Assembly: GCA_964057225.1 (NCBI GenBank)
Contig: OZ059898.1
Coordinates: 15,539,267 to 15,603,266 of the forward strand
Length of the DNA: 64,000 nucleotides
Reading direction: 5' to 3'
Source: Auanema rhodensis
Lineage: Eukaryota > Nematoda > Chromadorea > Rhabditida > Rhabditidae
The position numbers and the translations under genes were made by a program. Every line of letters begins with the position of its first letter. Within the stretch, counting starts at the first letter, position 1. Under the pieces are notes generated by a model. It was not told the DNA's origin and made no database searches. It saw only the letters and a program-made list of their open reading frames with translations. Below, piece by piece: positions 1 to 16,900 of this stretch.

Positions 1-960
1 AGATTTTTTCAAAAAAATGATTGGGAAAAAGTGATTTGAATCAAGGAATTATTCCAAGAAAAACAAATAAAAGTTCTTCATGTTTCATAAGCAATCCCTG
101 TTAAACGATAGCTATTCGTACAAAAGTAAGAAAAACTTGTTTTCTATATCGAATTTCTGAACTTTAGACGTTGAAGATTATAATTTTTTTTATTTTTAGA
201 CCAAAAAAATAATTTTAAATTCTTTATAATCGGGTTGAAAAACCTTTTTTTCCTACCATAGTATCCCCAGTCGATCATCAGTCTTTTGCTATTCAGTACT
301 AGCTTTGCAAACTCCTTTTTCCCTCTCTCTCTCTCTCATTTGACAAGTTATTTCTCTCTTTCTCCTAAGTTCCCCTTTACCTCTACCCTATCTCTCTTGA
401 TTCCTTTCAGTTCCATTTCGTCGGTTTTCCGTTTTTTTCATTTATGATCATTGGACGTCATTACTCTATCGCAACACAATTGTTTCAGAATCCATGCTTT
501 TCGACCCTATTCTTCACTGATCGTTCAGGCTTTCCTTTAACTAACCTGTTTCTCAGTTCACGAATGTTATGTCAACTTAAGCAGATTTCATCAATTCCTG
601 TCGTTGTCAGCCGTAACTTTCTGATTTTCTCTTCTTCATCTTCTTCCCATTTTTCATTTTTCCAAAATGCTGTCTCCTCCATGGCCTCCATCTACCTTCT
701 GTGAATACAATTTTTTTTTGATTTTAAGGCTTTTGAAATTGTTTTAAAGTTTATATTATGCTGCTCCTCGTTCTAACATTACTTTGAACTTCGTTACAAT
801 ACTCACTGCTCATTGATCTTCATGCTACAGGATTTTCGAACAGCATTGATTGCCATTCAAAACTCCTCTTTTTCACTTTTTTTTTATTTGAAGTTTCGCT
901 CTGCTTGCTTTTATAGCCTAACAGTTCTCCCATTGCAATGAAAACGTTATATAAAAGAAT

Positions 961-1011
<51 letters not shown>
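961..1011. repeat. (GA)n microsatellite
   Basis: An almost perfect GA dinucleotide run of about 50 bp. Its purine strand is opposite to most simple repeats in the first 9 kb. Confidence 0.95.
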
Positions 1012-1013
<2 letters not shown>

Positions 1014-3546
1014 AGAAGACAAATATTGTAAAATTATGTTGAATTTCTAAACAATATCTTTGATTTTTGTCTTATGTATCAAGCTGTTGAAGCCTTTTTC
1101 AACACTATTCAAATCTCTTTGTTATTCATAACAGCACTGTCATTCTATTCTCTTTCACTGCTCTTGTATTCTTTTTCAATTTCCCTCTATATCTCACTCA
1201 TTATCTCTTTCTCTCTCTCTCTCTCTCTCTTATAGTTTTGTCTTTTCCTTTTTAAAGGTTTGTCTATTCTTTCTATCCTTTCTGATTTGTGGAAACATTA
1301 GTTAGCTTTTCGTTTTAAAAGCAATGCGGGAGTTCTCACTACTTAAGATTCTGAATATCAGATTTCCATATCCTCCTGTCAATTCTTACTTCTTTCTTTC
1401 AATTCCTATTTTCTTCTTCATAATTCCACTACTGATATGCATAGATACAAGCTTTGCTAATCATTCGTACTATTCATCTATTCTCTATGAATTCTTTCAA
1501 AATATTTGAATAAACAGGAAAAATTCAAAAGATTGTTTTCAAAAATGAATTTATTTTCAATTTTTTCAGTAATTTCGTTCCTAAAATTCACTAATATTTG
1601 TATTTCACATGAACTTTATGTTGTATTTAGCTGACCTTCTTGAATTGTTTTGTCTTATTTTTGTCTTAACAACATCACATCATACGAGGCTTAGTTTCCA
1701 GATTATCTTGCCCTTCATCTCAACTACTCTTCTCTTCGTCAGCCATATTCTAACCTCAATCGACCTCATGATGTGAGCCGTCATCATCAGCATGTACTAC
1801 CCGATGCTTACTTCCCAATATCATTGAGTACATGTCTTATCTGTAAATTGTCACATCCACAAACTTCAAACTTGATTTTTCAATTTTTTTCCAAAGTCTT
1901 TCAACGCCTTTTTCTCATTTTTATTGTTTCATTCAATGCTACTATTGAATCAGTTTCTATTCCTTTCTATCTATCATGTTTCTCTCACTCGAAATGGTTC
2001 AGCAACTTACGTCACACGCAATTTTCACGTGAACTTGTGTGGGTCATCTTATGCCATACGCATGCTTAGAGCGGTTGTGTTTCTCCATCTCTTTACTATC
2101 TGCTTTATGTTTCATCTTCCTCCCAATCATCTTCTTTTCTCTCTCATTCTCTCTCTCTCTCTCTGTTTCATGTATGTCTTCCCGTTTTTCCAATTTGCTG
2201 TTCTCAAACTGTCCCTGCATAAGGACATTGCGTCCATGATAACTAACATAAGCATATTGCTTCAACTTATTGTCTTCTCTTCACTATATTATCCTAAAAC
2301 TTTCATTTAATTGACGAAAACAAAGATTTGTGTATATTCTGTTGCTGCTTTCTATGTCCATATATGCATATCTCTATCTAATCATGTCTTTCTCTCTTCA
2401 CTCATCATATTCTCTCGTTTGCCCTCTCTTTCTCTCTTTCTCTTTCTCTTGCATCATACTACTCAGCTTTCCCTCTGTTCATTCCTATCTAGGATATGTT
2501 AGCAATGGTTGGCATACGCATTGCAAGGCCATATGTTCGCTTTGCTGTCAAATCTGTTGTTATGACCATAGCATCTGCTCTTCGGAAGATGAGCTCATGA
2601 ATCGGTAGCGCGCTGATCATCCAATTTTCTGTTGCCTGCACCTATTCTCACTCCCCCTCTTCCACTCCCTCCCCTCTCTCTCTCTCTCTCTCTATCTTCT
2701 GCTGACCCCATAATTCTTCTTTTAACTCGTTCTTCCCTCTATTCTCTTATGCTCGAATACATTCCTCTCTAACCAGATTTTTTCCAAAAAAAAATCCTTT
2801 TTTCTCATGAATATATGGACGTGAACATCAAAGATTTTTCATCTTTTAGTCCATGTCCTATCCATCAACTTTTATATATTTACATACATATTTCTATTTA
2901 AATATTTAAAAAAAATATAATTTATGGATCATTAATCTATTCATATATTCTAAAATGTTTCGTATATTATCTTCATCATCCTCCTCATCATCAGTATCAT
3001 CAACGTCTTCTTCTTCTTCTTCTTTTTCTTCTTCTTCTTCTTCTATACTTTGTCATTTCACTTACCTTCAATTTCTTATTCACATACATATAATTTAATT
3101 TCTTTTTTAAACATAAATAATCAAAACTCTATTAGAATTCAAGTTCTGTCGCTCCATAATTTTCACTCAAAATTTCTTTTACTTTTACATGTTTTTTTTC
3201 TATTTCCAAGCAGTCATGACGTTTTTACTCTCTCTCTCTTTCTCTCTTTATCTTTATTTTTTAATTTTTTATGTATTTCCCTCTATTTCTCTTTGAATAT
3301 TTCATATGATCATACATTCAGTCATCTGGATAGATTGTTAAGATGATAAACATTGGTGATTATCATGTTTAAAATTTATGTTTTGTGGTTTATTTGATCG
3401 TCACCTATCATTCTAGATGTTCATTGAATTTCTTATCTTTTTTACATTTTATATTGATATTGTTCACATTTTAAACTCCACTACACATTTTAGACAGATT
3501 GATGTCATATTAGCCGATTATTCAACTTGTTTTTATTATTATTCAT

Positions 3547-3557
3547 CTCTCTCTCTC

Positions 3558-3588
<31 letters not shown>
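3547..3588. repeat. (CT)n microsatellite
   Basis: A CT dinucleotide run of about 42 bp with one interruption. Confidence 0.95.
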
Positions 3589-4020
3589 ATTCACCTCTTT
3601 CTACGTTTCATTTTTTGTTTCAACTCACTTTCTTCCTTTAATCCGACAAATTGAAACATTTCTCTATAAGGACCATTTTGTTTATAAAAAAAAACGTTTC
3701 TCCTACAAATCATTGTTTACGAGTTGCTACCATTCTCTCAAGATCAAGATTTATACAACAAACTTGATCTCATTTTCAACTAATTCTGACCCCTATACTT
3801 CTTTTGAACTCTTTATGATGTAGTTAATCATTGATTTTCTATTATATTTCCGATGTTCTCAACTATTTGTTTTTATTTTTTTGCCGATTTCGATTACATT
3901 CGACCTCAATATATCTTTGAGTTAGAACATTAAGCTTACTCATCCTCATCATTTCACTCAAAACTTGCTTGCCTTCTCTTTATTTCTTTTTCTATGAATC
4001 TTTGGCATATCTGCACATCC

Positions 4021-4047
4021 AACAACAACAACAACAACAACAACAAC
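4021..4047. repeat. (AAC)n microsatellite
   Basis: Nine perfect AAC trinucleotides in noncoding sequence. Confidence 0.95.
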
Positions 4048-4185
4048 TTAGATATTTATATGTTTAGATCTATAGCATATCTATCTGAATGTATGTATGT
4101 AGTTTTATATTTTAAAAATCATATGAACAACAGGTACCTTTGACTAGAATATACTCAATAACTAGAAAAGTGACAGATAAAGAGG

Positions 4186-4190
<5 letters not shown>

Positions 4191-4221
<31 letters not shown>
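4191..4221. repeat. (GA)n microsatellite
   Basis: A GA run of about 31 bp that passes into a G-rich purine tract up to about 4238. Confidence 0.95.
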
Positions 4222-4224
<3 letters not shown>

Positions 4225-4985
4225 AGGGAGGGAGGGGACAAAGTAGAGAGGAATTTTTGTGAGTATGATGTCTCTAGAATAGGCTGTATACAACACAGGT
4301 TGATAAAGTTCAGAGGCAATCGATGACTGCTCATTGGGACAACACCTCATATACTTCGTTCGATCCACAAAATATTTTTTGTTTCTTTTATCTTTTTCAC
4401 CTTCACACTCGTTTTCATTGATAATCTTTGTTTTTGGAGCTTTTAAGAGGCTAATGACAAAGCTTTCTATCTTCCATTGATGATTTTTGGATGTCAATCG
4501 CTCATATTTGAAAAATCGAAACATCTCCTCTCTTGCTTCACAAGCAATTTGATGTTCCTGTTTCTCTTACGTATTGTGATGCCGTTTGTTCACATCTCTG
4601 ACTATCTGGTTGAGTTCACACGTCGTCCTTGCCACTACCTCCTTCCTCTCTTTCTTTTCCTCCGAAAGTCCAGGGAGCAACAAGATTTGATAATACTCTG
4701 ATCTCTTATCATCTCTCAATCAGTTCATAACTGTTTCCGTTCATTCGTTATTATTCTTTTTCCATCAACACTTTCACTTTTCAGTCTCACTACTCTCTAT
4801 ATTTCAGATAAATTTGTCTTTTTCTCTTCTTTTCTTACTTTGTATTCCTCTCAACTTTTTATTTCTTTTTCATATTCAGTTGATTGAACTATTTTCGTTG
4901 CACTGTCTGGTGCTGTTCTTGTTTCTCCCACCCACCACTTGATCTTTCTCCCTCTCTCAAAAACAGTTTTCTTCTCTCTAACTTG

Positions 4986-4986
4986 C

Positions 4987-5056
<70 letters not shown>
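4986..5056. repeat. (CT)n microsatellite upstream of the LPGAT1-like gene
   Basis: A CT run of about 70 bp with one TAT interruption, about 270 bp before the first coding exon at 5325. Confidence 0.95.
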
Positions 5057-5059
<3 letters not shown>

Positions 5060-5324
5060 AATATTTTCGTGGTCAAACCATCATCATCTGGAATTGGTTG
5101 CACGTTGATTCAGAAGCATTTATATCTTCTTTTGCAACTTTCTATCATTGTACTGGCTTTCCACCTCCATTCTTTCGTCCTACACGCCATCTATACTAGT
5201 CCTGTATGTTGTTTCAGTTTATCAAACTCATTTCTTTAAAATCTTTTTGCTTTATCTTCTTATTTGTTTGATATTCGTATATTTTTTATGTCTTCTAACT
5301 ATTATCATAACTCTTCATTTGCAG

Positions 5325-7790
5325 ATGTTGGGTGGAAGTCTGATTGAGACACCAGGAGGAGAGCAGGTTGCTGCTGTAACCAAACTCAGCGCAGCAGCTG
5401 AAGAGCCACAATCAACGGATATACGCAAAATGATGACCTTTTTAGGTAAATTAAAGTTAAAACTAAATATAATATTTTATAATTTATGGTGTAGGAGCTA
5501 CATATTTCCTATTGATGACCACTTTTATCGTACCTGTTGCATGTGTAGCTACAGTCACAATGCTCTTCCCATTAACCTGGATCAGGTATGTTGTCCTTCT
5601 CTCTTTGTTTCCAAATGAATCTAATGATATCTGTTTAGCATGTCGTTATTTAGTAAATTAGAAAATCGTTTATGTCGTTTTGTAAATGATCATTGGGTAG
5701 CTGGCTCAGTCTATTCTGGTATGAATGGTAAGGCTTCATCCATCATTTTTTTTAAATTTTAGTGTTTCATTCAAAGTATCATAGAAAACACAATTTTCAT
5801 TTTATAGTTGTGGAATATGGAAAAGATCTTTGTGATATTTCCGAAAAGAAATGTCTGTACTTAGCTAATCATCTTGGATTACTTGACCATTTTGTTGTTA
5901 TGCAAAGTTTACATGATAAAGGATCTGTATCATCCAGAGTATGAACATGTTTAATTTTAAAATTTTTATTTTAAAATAAATTTATTTTCAGTGGATGTGG
6001 GTTATTTATAATATTTGGAAATACACTCCTCTTGGACTTATGTGGACAACTCATGGCAATTTCTTTGTAAATGGTGGAGCATCAAAGAGGTGAGTCATTG
6101 AGTCATCTATTACACATACAACACACATATCTTGTTTTCAAGCATTGTAGCTTGACTTGTAGGCCTTTTTGAAATCATAAAATCTTATGTATTCTTGATC
6201 ACTATCACTATCACAAGATGTTGATTATGAGAAATAATATTAAAAACATATCATTTAATGTTTTTAGTTTATTTAGAAAAGATGAAGAAAGTATTTTGAG
6301 AAAGAAAGAGTTGAATAAAACCTCTCTCTCTCTCTCTCTCTCTCTCGCTCTCTCTCTCTCTCTCGCTTTCTTGTTTTTAATTACAAAATGAATAGTTTGT
6401 GCTAATCAAATGCCCTTTTGCAATTGCAGATCATGAAATATATTTTTATAAAATTTTGATTAAAAAAAAAACAAAAAAAGTTAAAATTTAATAAATTCGT
6501 AACAATTTTATTTGTTTTAGAGAAGCTATTCTGAAATCATTCAAGGAACATCTTCAAAAGTACTTTATGAAACATAATTATGGATGGGTTGTTATGTATC
6601 CAGAAGGTAATTCATCTCTACATGGCATTTGAATGCATTTTACACCATCATGATGATCATCCTCATCTTCTACATGCTTGTTCATTTCAGGATCAAGATT
6701 GTTCTTAATTACTGAAAGTGCTAAACGATTCGCTGAAAAGAATGGTTTGAAGCAATTAGAACACTGTGCTCATCCACGTACTGGAGCTGCTCATGCCGTG
6801 CTTGACGTAATGGCTCCATCTGACAGTAAGTCTTGTTTTCTCTTAGCTACTACATCAATCAGCCATTATTCGTTATCATTAATGATACTAATGACACACA
6901 CCTTTACTGAATAAAACAAAAAATTTATTGTCCTTGAGATTGGCTGCATTTTCTGATTTGCAAAATGAGTTTTGAACGAGAAAAAAATAGAAATATAATC
7001 TTTGATCTGAACAAGTTTGTTAAGCTGTAAGCTTGTTGATTTTATAAGTTTATATATATATATATAAACAATTATATTTTATAAAATTATAAATATAATA
7101 TATCATTTTTATTAATTATAGATGATATGAACGTTGCTAGATGTGGAGGTGGACCACCTGTTGAATATATTATTGATGCTACACTTGGCTATCCTCATGG
7201 AGAAGTTCCAGATATTTGTAAGTTATTCAAACATTCATATCTTCATTTGTATTCTATTTTTCATCTTAATTTAATTATTTTAAAACTTATGTAGGTTCTG
7301 CTATGATGGGTGAATGGCCACAAGTTGATTCAAATCGCATATCAATTCACTATGATGTTATACCTGTAAATCCTGAATGGGCTGATGAAGAAAAGCTTAA
7401 AACCTTTTTATATAAACAATATGAAAAGAAGGTATATAAAACCCTTCTTTCTCTTAACTATATCATATCATATATAAATATTTTTACTTTAGGATCAATT
7501 ACTAAATGACTTCTATCGAACTGGAAAATTCCCTGGGGATGGTCGATCAGTTGTTGTACCACAGACAACAATGCTCATTTCACAAGTAATCTTTTGTCCT
7601 TTTATTCATTAAAAATTTTGATTTTTTTTGAAATTTTAAAATAAAAATAGAAAACATCAATCTATCTAAACCGATATCAGTTTATTAAGTTTTTAAATTT
7701 CAGTTATTCTGGATGGGATTGTATTATTTCCATTATACATTATGGATCCGGCCGGTCTGTAGCTTCGTTTTTCGTTCAATTTTTGGTTAA
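5325..7790 (+). CDS. LPGAT1: LPGAT1-type lysophospholipid acyltransferase, 11 exons, 399 aa
   Basis: Exons: 5325-5445, 5495-5585, 5639-5718, 5763-5938, 5992-6089, 6521-6606, 6691-6825, 7122-7217, 7295-7431, 7493-7585, 7704-7790; phases close to 399 aa. The family (PlsC/AGPAT superfamily, lysophosphatidylglycerol acyltransferase 1) moves an acyl group from acyl-CoA to a lysophospholipid, normally at the ER membrane. A hydrophobic segment near residues 41-70 is probably a membrane anchor. The catalytic HX4D motif is NHLGLLD (H135, D140), and the acceptor-binding motif is YPEGSR (215-220). The region after it, with a PRTGA segment, IDATLGYP and a final hydrophobic stretch, resembles LPGAT1 more than ordinary AGPATs. 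The ATG follows a TTTGCAG splice acceptor directly, suggesting trans-splicing or a 5' intron. Intron 5 holds a CT microsatellite. The family is clear; the exact lipid substrate is inferred. Confidence 0.88.
6321..6366. repeat. (CT)n microsatellite inside LPGAT1 intron 5
   Basis: A CT run of about 46 bp with two CG interruptions, inside the 431-bp intron 6090-6520. Confidence 0.95.
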
Positions 7791-8124
7791 ACTGGTGTAT
7801 TCCTTTTAAACTTTTTCACTAACTCTTCTCTCTCTCTCTCCCCCTCCCTCTCTCTCTCCTTTCTCTTAATTTTTTACTGTCTAAGACAGCTAAAACGAAA
7901 CATAATTTTTACAATCAAAACTAATTTTATTTACAAAGATTGTTTTAAGTAGATTAGACGAGCATTCACAACTGTATTATACTAATTGCAAGATATTTAT
8001 TATTATTTTTTGATTATGTTAACATATATGTTATAATTATATTTTATATATATTTGCATATATCATTCATTTTCCCCTTCTCTCTCTCCCACTCTCACTC
8101 TTTCTCTCTTTCTCTCTCTCTCCT

Positions 8125-8155
<31 letters not shown>

Positions 8156-9296
8156 TGTTTCCCTCTCAGTATAATCTTTTGATTTTACTAATTATATCAT
8201 ATACTTAACTAAGAGATCAAAAAAGAGAACATTCTCTAACATACTTTATCGTATTCATTGAAATCAATCGAAATATCCTTGGAAATGGATAGGAATCAAT
8301 TGATTATAAAGCCTAAAATATACTTTAAACGTGTCAAATATATATATATATATATATATTGTATTGTTATACTATAAACTATATTTTATACTAATTATAT
8401 CATATAGTTAGTATTTAGTATACAGTTTTGTTCCAAATAGATCTAAATATTTGCATGTCTCATTTCATTTTCATGGTTTTGTATATTCCAAGTGCCTTTT
8501 TTGTGTTCTGCGTACAGAACTGCTTTAGCTTGTTTCTTGCTCGCACATCGCTCCAAAAATATCTTAATATGCTCCGAAGGCATTGCTCCAAAATTTTCTC
8601 TCTCTCTGTATATGTACTAACGTTATGTTTTTCCCTCTTTACTACTCTTTCCCCCCTCTCTCTCTCTCTCTCTTTTCTGTTAAAGTATTTCGAATGTATT
8701 AGCTGTATATGTTGTCTAGTCATATCATCCATATTCTGAAGCGAATGTTATCAAACACAACTTCAGATATGTCGTATGTTTTATACATTTTGTTTTCTTT
8801 GAAAATTCTCCTTTTCTTCTTCTTTAAATATCTGAATTAACAAAAAAAATACAAAGATGATGTTTCTCTGTACTATTCTGATATCTTCTTCATATTGCTC
8901 TGTCACATTATACGATATGTTCTCTTCGTCAGCTCTATTCTGATATCGGGTTCATTTTATTTTTTCTTTTTAAAAGAAAAGAAATATAATTTTTTACATT
9001 TGTTCATTTAATTATTATTATTATTATTATATGATCATATGTATAATTATTATTGTCAAACTTTTTTTTTTGTTATTTAAAGAAAAAAAAATTATATTCA
9101 AAAGAAATATTTTCATATACAATATATTACAGACAGAAGAACTATATGGAAAGAAAAATCAATTAGATAATATGGAACAGAAATGAAAGTTGTGAGATCC
9201 TATGATAGGAATTTCTGAAAAAAAAATTTATAATTATATAAAATCTTTTTTGACGATTATAAATAAGAAGAGAAATGAAATATGAAATAGATTTAC
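7791..9296. other. Convergent intergenic region between the LPGAT1-like and zinc-finger genes
   Basis: It holds the 3' ends of both genes, AT-rich sequence, a TA run (8339-8359) and CT blocks (7829-7860, 8070-8151, 8651-8674). No gene or RNA is recognised. Confidence 0.6.
8101..8151. repeat. (CT)n-rich microsatellite
   Basis: A CT run of about 50 bp with short TT interruptions, downstream of the LPGAT1-like gene. Confidence 0.9.
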
Positions 9297-12745
<3,449 letters not shown>

Positions 12746-13870
12746 ACTGATAATGATGATGATGATGTTTCTGAAAATAAAAGTAATGAAAATATAAAAT
12801 AAATGTCGGCTGGCTATCGTATGGTTATAAATCGGAAGACTTGGAGTAAAGACAGACAATTTGGACAAAAAAGTGGGGGCTGGAGAGAAATAATTAGAGA
12901 AAAAGACAAAAGAATTATTATAAATTATGTGATGAGTTGATAATATTAAGTTGGACGACAACGTATATAGTATATACATAGCTTCGAAAACTCAATTTAT
13001 GGCCAGATGAAGCAAGAAAATCTGATGCTATAAAGGGGAGCAAGAAGTAAGTTGATGAACCAGTGGGAATTGAAACCGATTTGCAGTCGAGTTTTCGTCA
13101 TTTTTAATTAAAAATTAGTAAAGAGTCTTGGTTTGTATCATATTCTTTGATAAGGAACAGTAAGAAAGCAATTAATATTAGTTATTTAGGAAGTTATAAG
13201 ATGAAATCTAATGGGAATATCTGATATAGGTATATCAACTTTGAAGCTCATTTTCATAAAACTTGAAGTATTGAAGATGGAACAACATGTTTAGCAGATT
13301 TATCTTTCAGTATCAGTACATCTTTCTATTGAAACTGTGTTTGTAGTTTGAGAAGATCTATGTGATTGGATAAGTGATTGAACAAGAAAGACAGATCATT
13401 GAAGAAGAATCAAAAATGAAAATATGAGATGAAGCTAAGAATATGAAGATGAAAAGCATGAGATCGAAAGGTGCCGACTCATCTGAGAGCTGTCCTCCAA
13501 GCCTTTTATGGACTATAAAACTGCTTCTCGTTTACGAAGTCTCAAATTAAAAGGAGAAACAGTGAAAGAACGTAGGAACGTACTAACAAGTACTCTCGAA
13601 AGAGTATGAATAAAGTGAAAAGGATAAGGGGGAAAGGAGAAAAGGATGAGACGATGAAGATATGAGAATGAAAAAGAGTATAAAACATTGAAAGAGAGAA
13701 ATATAGAGAGAAATAAGTATATATATAGAGAGAGAATAACGAAAGATATGGGATATGACGTCTAATCAAAAAATTTGGATGCGCTTCCTTTTATTATGTC
13801 GAAAGCTATATCGATAGTTAAAGCATAATGCTGTAGAATGGACTATTGCTAATAGAAAAGTAGAAAAAGC

Positions 13871-13875
13871 AAGAT

Positions 13876-13908
<33 letters not shown>

Positions 13909-13912
13909 AAGT
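13871..13912. repeat. (GA)n microsatellite
   Basis: A GA run of about 42 bp with AAA interruptions. Confidence 0.9.
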
Positions 13913-16900
13913 TTTTAAATGTATCCGATGACTTACTCGTACTCGTGCAACATCATCAGACATATACCTAATACCACGACTAATTTCATTCATTATGATT
14001 GTTATAATTAATAAAATATTTATTGTCTACTTATTATATAATATAGTTAACCAAATAAAATTAATTTTTTGCTTTAATATTAATTTTAGAAAAAAGGAAA
14101 AGACGAAAGGATTGATAATACTGCCTGGGAATGAGACATGAGGAACGATGAACAGACATCACCACATTCCTTCACGAACATCTTGCTAATACATAACTAT
14201 ATTAAAATCAAATAAGGAGAGGCTGAAGTTCGGCAAAAATGAAGAAAAAGGAAAAGCAGCCAAAGCTGGAGCCGGATGCTACTAGAGTGAGCTGTTGAAG
14301 GATCTGCCGGTGGGTGGACGGACGAAGGAGTTGCTGTTGGAGAAGCTACTACCGTAACCCTGGAAAGTGGGCGGAGCATATATGCATGCAGGCTCATCTC
14401 TGGTGGTTTTAGCATCCGGAAAGAAGGCTGGACCAAATATGTGCATAGATAGAGAATTGTAAAAAGGGAGAGAACGTCATAGAAGGAGTGTGAAACAGGG
14501 GGAACAGGGAGGATGGGAGGGTATGAGTCTCTGAAGGTTTCGGAGCTATGAATCCGGAATTTGCACAGGGAAATATCGGATGTTGGAAGATGAAGGTTTG
14601 CCCTTGCTGAACAGGTAGATATACGACGGAAAAGTATCATTGTGGCATCATGTGATGAATACCTATGAAGAATCGGCTTCCATCTACTGCCAATTCAGGA
14701 AATGGGTTGTAAGGATTGAGACATCAAAGCGGTTCGTAGTGTTTGCTTTGTTATCTAACAAATCCTAAGGATCATAGAGACAATTGGATCATCTTCCTGC
14801 TCACATCATCCTTATCTACTTGCCTTCTGAACACTATAGCTATACAACTATGTATTAGCGTATTCGGAAGAAACATGAAGACCAGCTGTAAGAGGAGATG
14901 TTGCTTTATATTCAAAACGGGACTACGGTATGCATATAAAGCTTTGAAGGTGATGATGCAAAGGCAAATGAAGAGACATCAGCTGATTGGTAGATCAGCC
15001 AGGTGACACCACCATATGAACTTAGCTTATTCATTAGGCTACGGTGGAAGAAATGAAGCTGGAACTGCTAAAAAAATTATCGACAGCTGAGGGAAAAATA
15101 ACGAAAGAAAAGGAAAACAGACGAAGAAATATTGAAAGAGTTTGAATTAGAGAGGAGGAAGTATGGGTGTGTATATGAATGCTTGATAAAGAATGAATGA
15201 ACTAGAGATTGTGTGCTGGAAACCTCAAGGGGGTGAGGGGAGGAGACTTAAGCAAGCTGCCTCAGGTATAAAGAACAGAAAACGAAAAAGTCAATGATTT
15301 AAGTAACACATATAAGAAGAGAAAGAAATAGAAAAAGGGAACGTAGGAGGGAAGCAGAGGAACGAGATGCCTCGTTTTTCGGTTTTATGTTTGTCTTACA
15401 ACTTCAGAATGCACTGAAGTTTAACTTGAAGCTTAAGGAAGTCTTTCTAGTTGTGGCACAGCGGATATGATGATTTTGAAAATATTTTTTTCTTTTCCTA
15501 AAAGGTAATGATAATACGCACGCGATGTTATGTGTTTTTGTGTCTATAGCCATGTGTAGAGAGAATGATATGTTCTTCAGAAGATAGGTGAAGAGAAAGA
15601 GAGAGAGAGAGACAGAGAGAAAGTGAACGATTCAGATGTATACGGATATTGATAACAAAAAACGGAAAAGTTTGGAGTAAATTTAACTGTGACATCTCAG
15701 ATTATAGCTAAATTTTAGACACTAGGGTAGCATAGACGCTTGTTGCTGACGTCCCTCTTGCTGCATTCCGCATCAGGGGCCCGCTCTTCTGCCTTTCGTT
15801 CTCTATAGTTCAAGCTCTCAAGAAACATATTCAGATAGATGAGAAAGCCTCCTGTGAGCTGAATCTATTGTCGGAAAGCAATATTATTCATCTCTTCATC
15901 TATAGAATAGTCACTGATTCTTCAGAATCCACATCGTTTTCACATACACGCTCGTCACGTCTCTCTTTCTCAATCCTGTCAACGATGCTTTCGTCGTTGT
16001 GGTTGTCATCGCTTCTTTCCTTCTATTCATTTCCATCTACTCTTCTAGCTTCTTCATCCATTTTGCTTTCTCTTCTTTTCATTATATGGCTATATCCTGC
16101 TCTCACTTCATCTATCGAATTCAGAAAAGAAGTCGACTATCGTCATCAGCCAGGCCGGAGCGCCATGACTTTCCGTTGTTGGCAGCAGCTCATGGGCACT
16201 CGATTAGAGCATAATTAATGGATATGCGTGTGTATCTGGAGTGGTATGAATGACAGACTGCTTGGCGACAGAACGATCAGACGAAGAAACAGAAAAAGAA
16301 GAAGAAGAAGGAGATGACGAAGAAGCTGTGACAACTAAGATGTTGATGTTGATGATGATGACGACTATGATGATGATGATGTTACCACAGTGAAAGATTG
16401 CCCTCTTCGGCACTTTCTACTTCATCTCTTCTTCTGACTCAAGATATATGCCGCTGACAAAAACGAAGATCGGGGAAGAAAGCAGAAGAAGCTAACAATA
16501 ACGAATTGAATGTTTGATATCCTTCTACAGATAGTCAGATGTATCTATGACATCATCATCTCATCATCTGTGTCTTCTTTATGATGAAGCACACATGCTC
16601 ATCTTGTGAATAATCTCACAGTAGGCGTTTAACTCATAGGCTCAAGCCATCTGACCTCAAATTCATAGAAGACTGGCACTTCGCTTCGCATCTCCAGCAC
16701 CGTCGTGAGCATTGTCTGGTCAAGTAATAGAGATGATTGCAATTGATTCATTCAAGATGATTAGCTTGACTGACGATGGTTTAAGAGGTACTGAGAGGGA
16801 GCTAGTAAAACTGAGAAGATATGAAGAGGATGAGAGTATAAAGATACTTGAATATGATACCATCCACACACAATTAGTTGAATAGCTCGAAGAAAAGAGC

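Larger units (their letters stand above)
1..5324. other. Gene-poor CT-rich region upstream of the LPGAT1-like gene
   Basis: No credible coding exon is seen. Open frames here run through pyrimidine-rich tracts and give low-complexity Ser/Leu/Phe strings without splice-site support. The + strand is strongly rich in C and T, with many short CT runs. Two GA blocks (961-1011, 4191-4221) break the trend. It may be a promoter with a long outron or 5' intron for the gene starting at 5325, because the CT bias stops at the 3' splice site ending at 5324. That is inference. Confidence 0.6.

Noticed and set aside
14197..14640. A 147-codon frame on the - strand as a gene
   Set aside because: No domain, no splice pattern and composition typical of translated CT-rich sequence.
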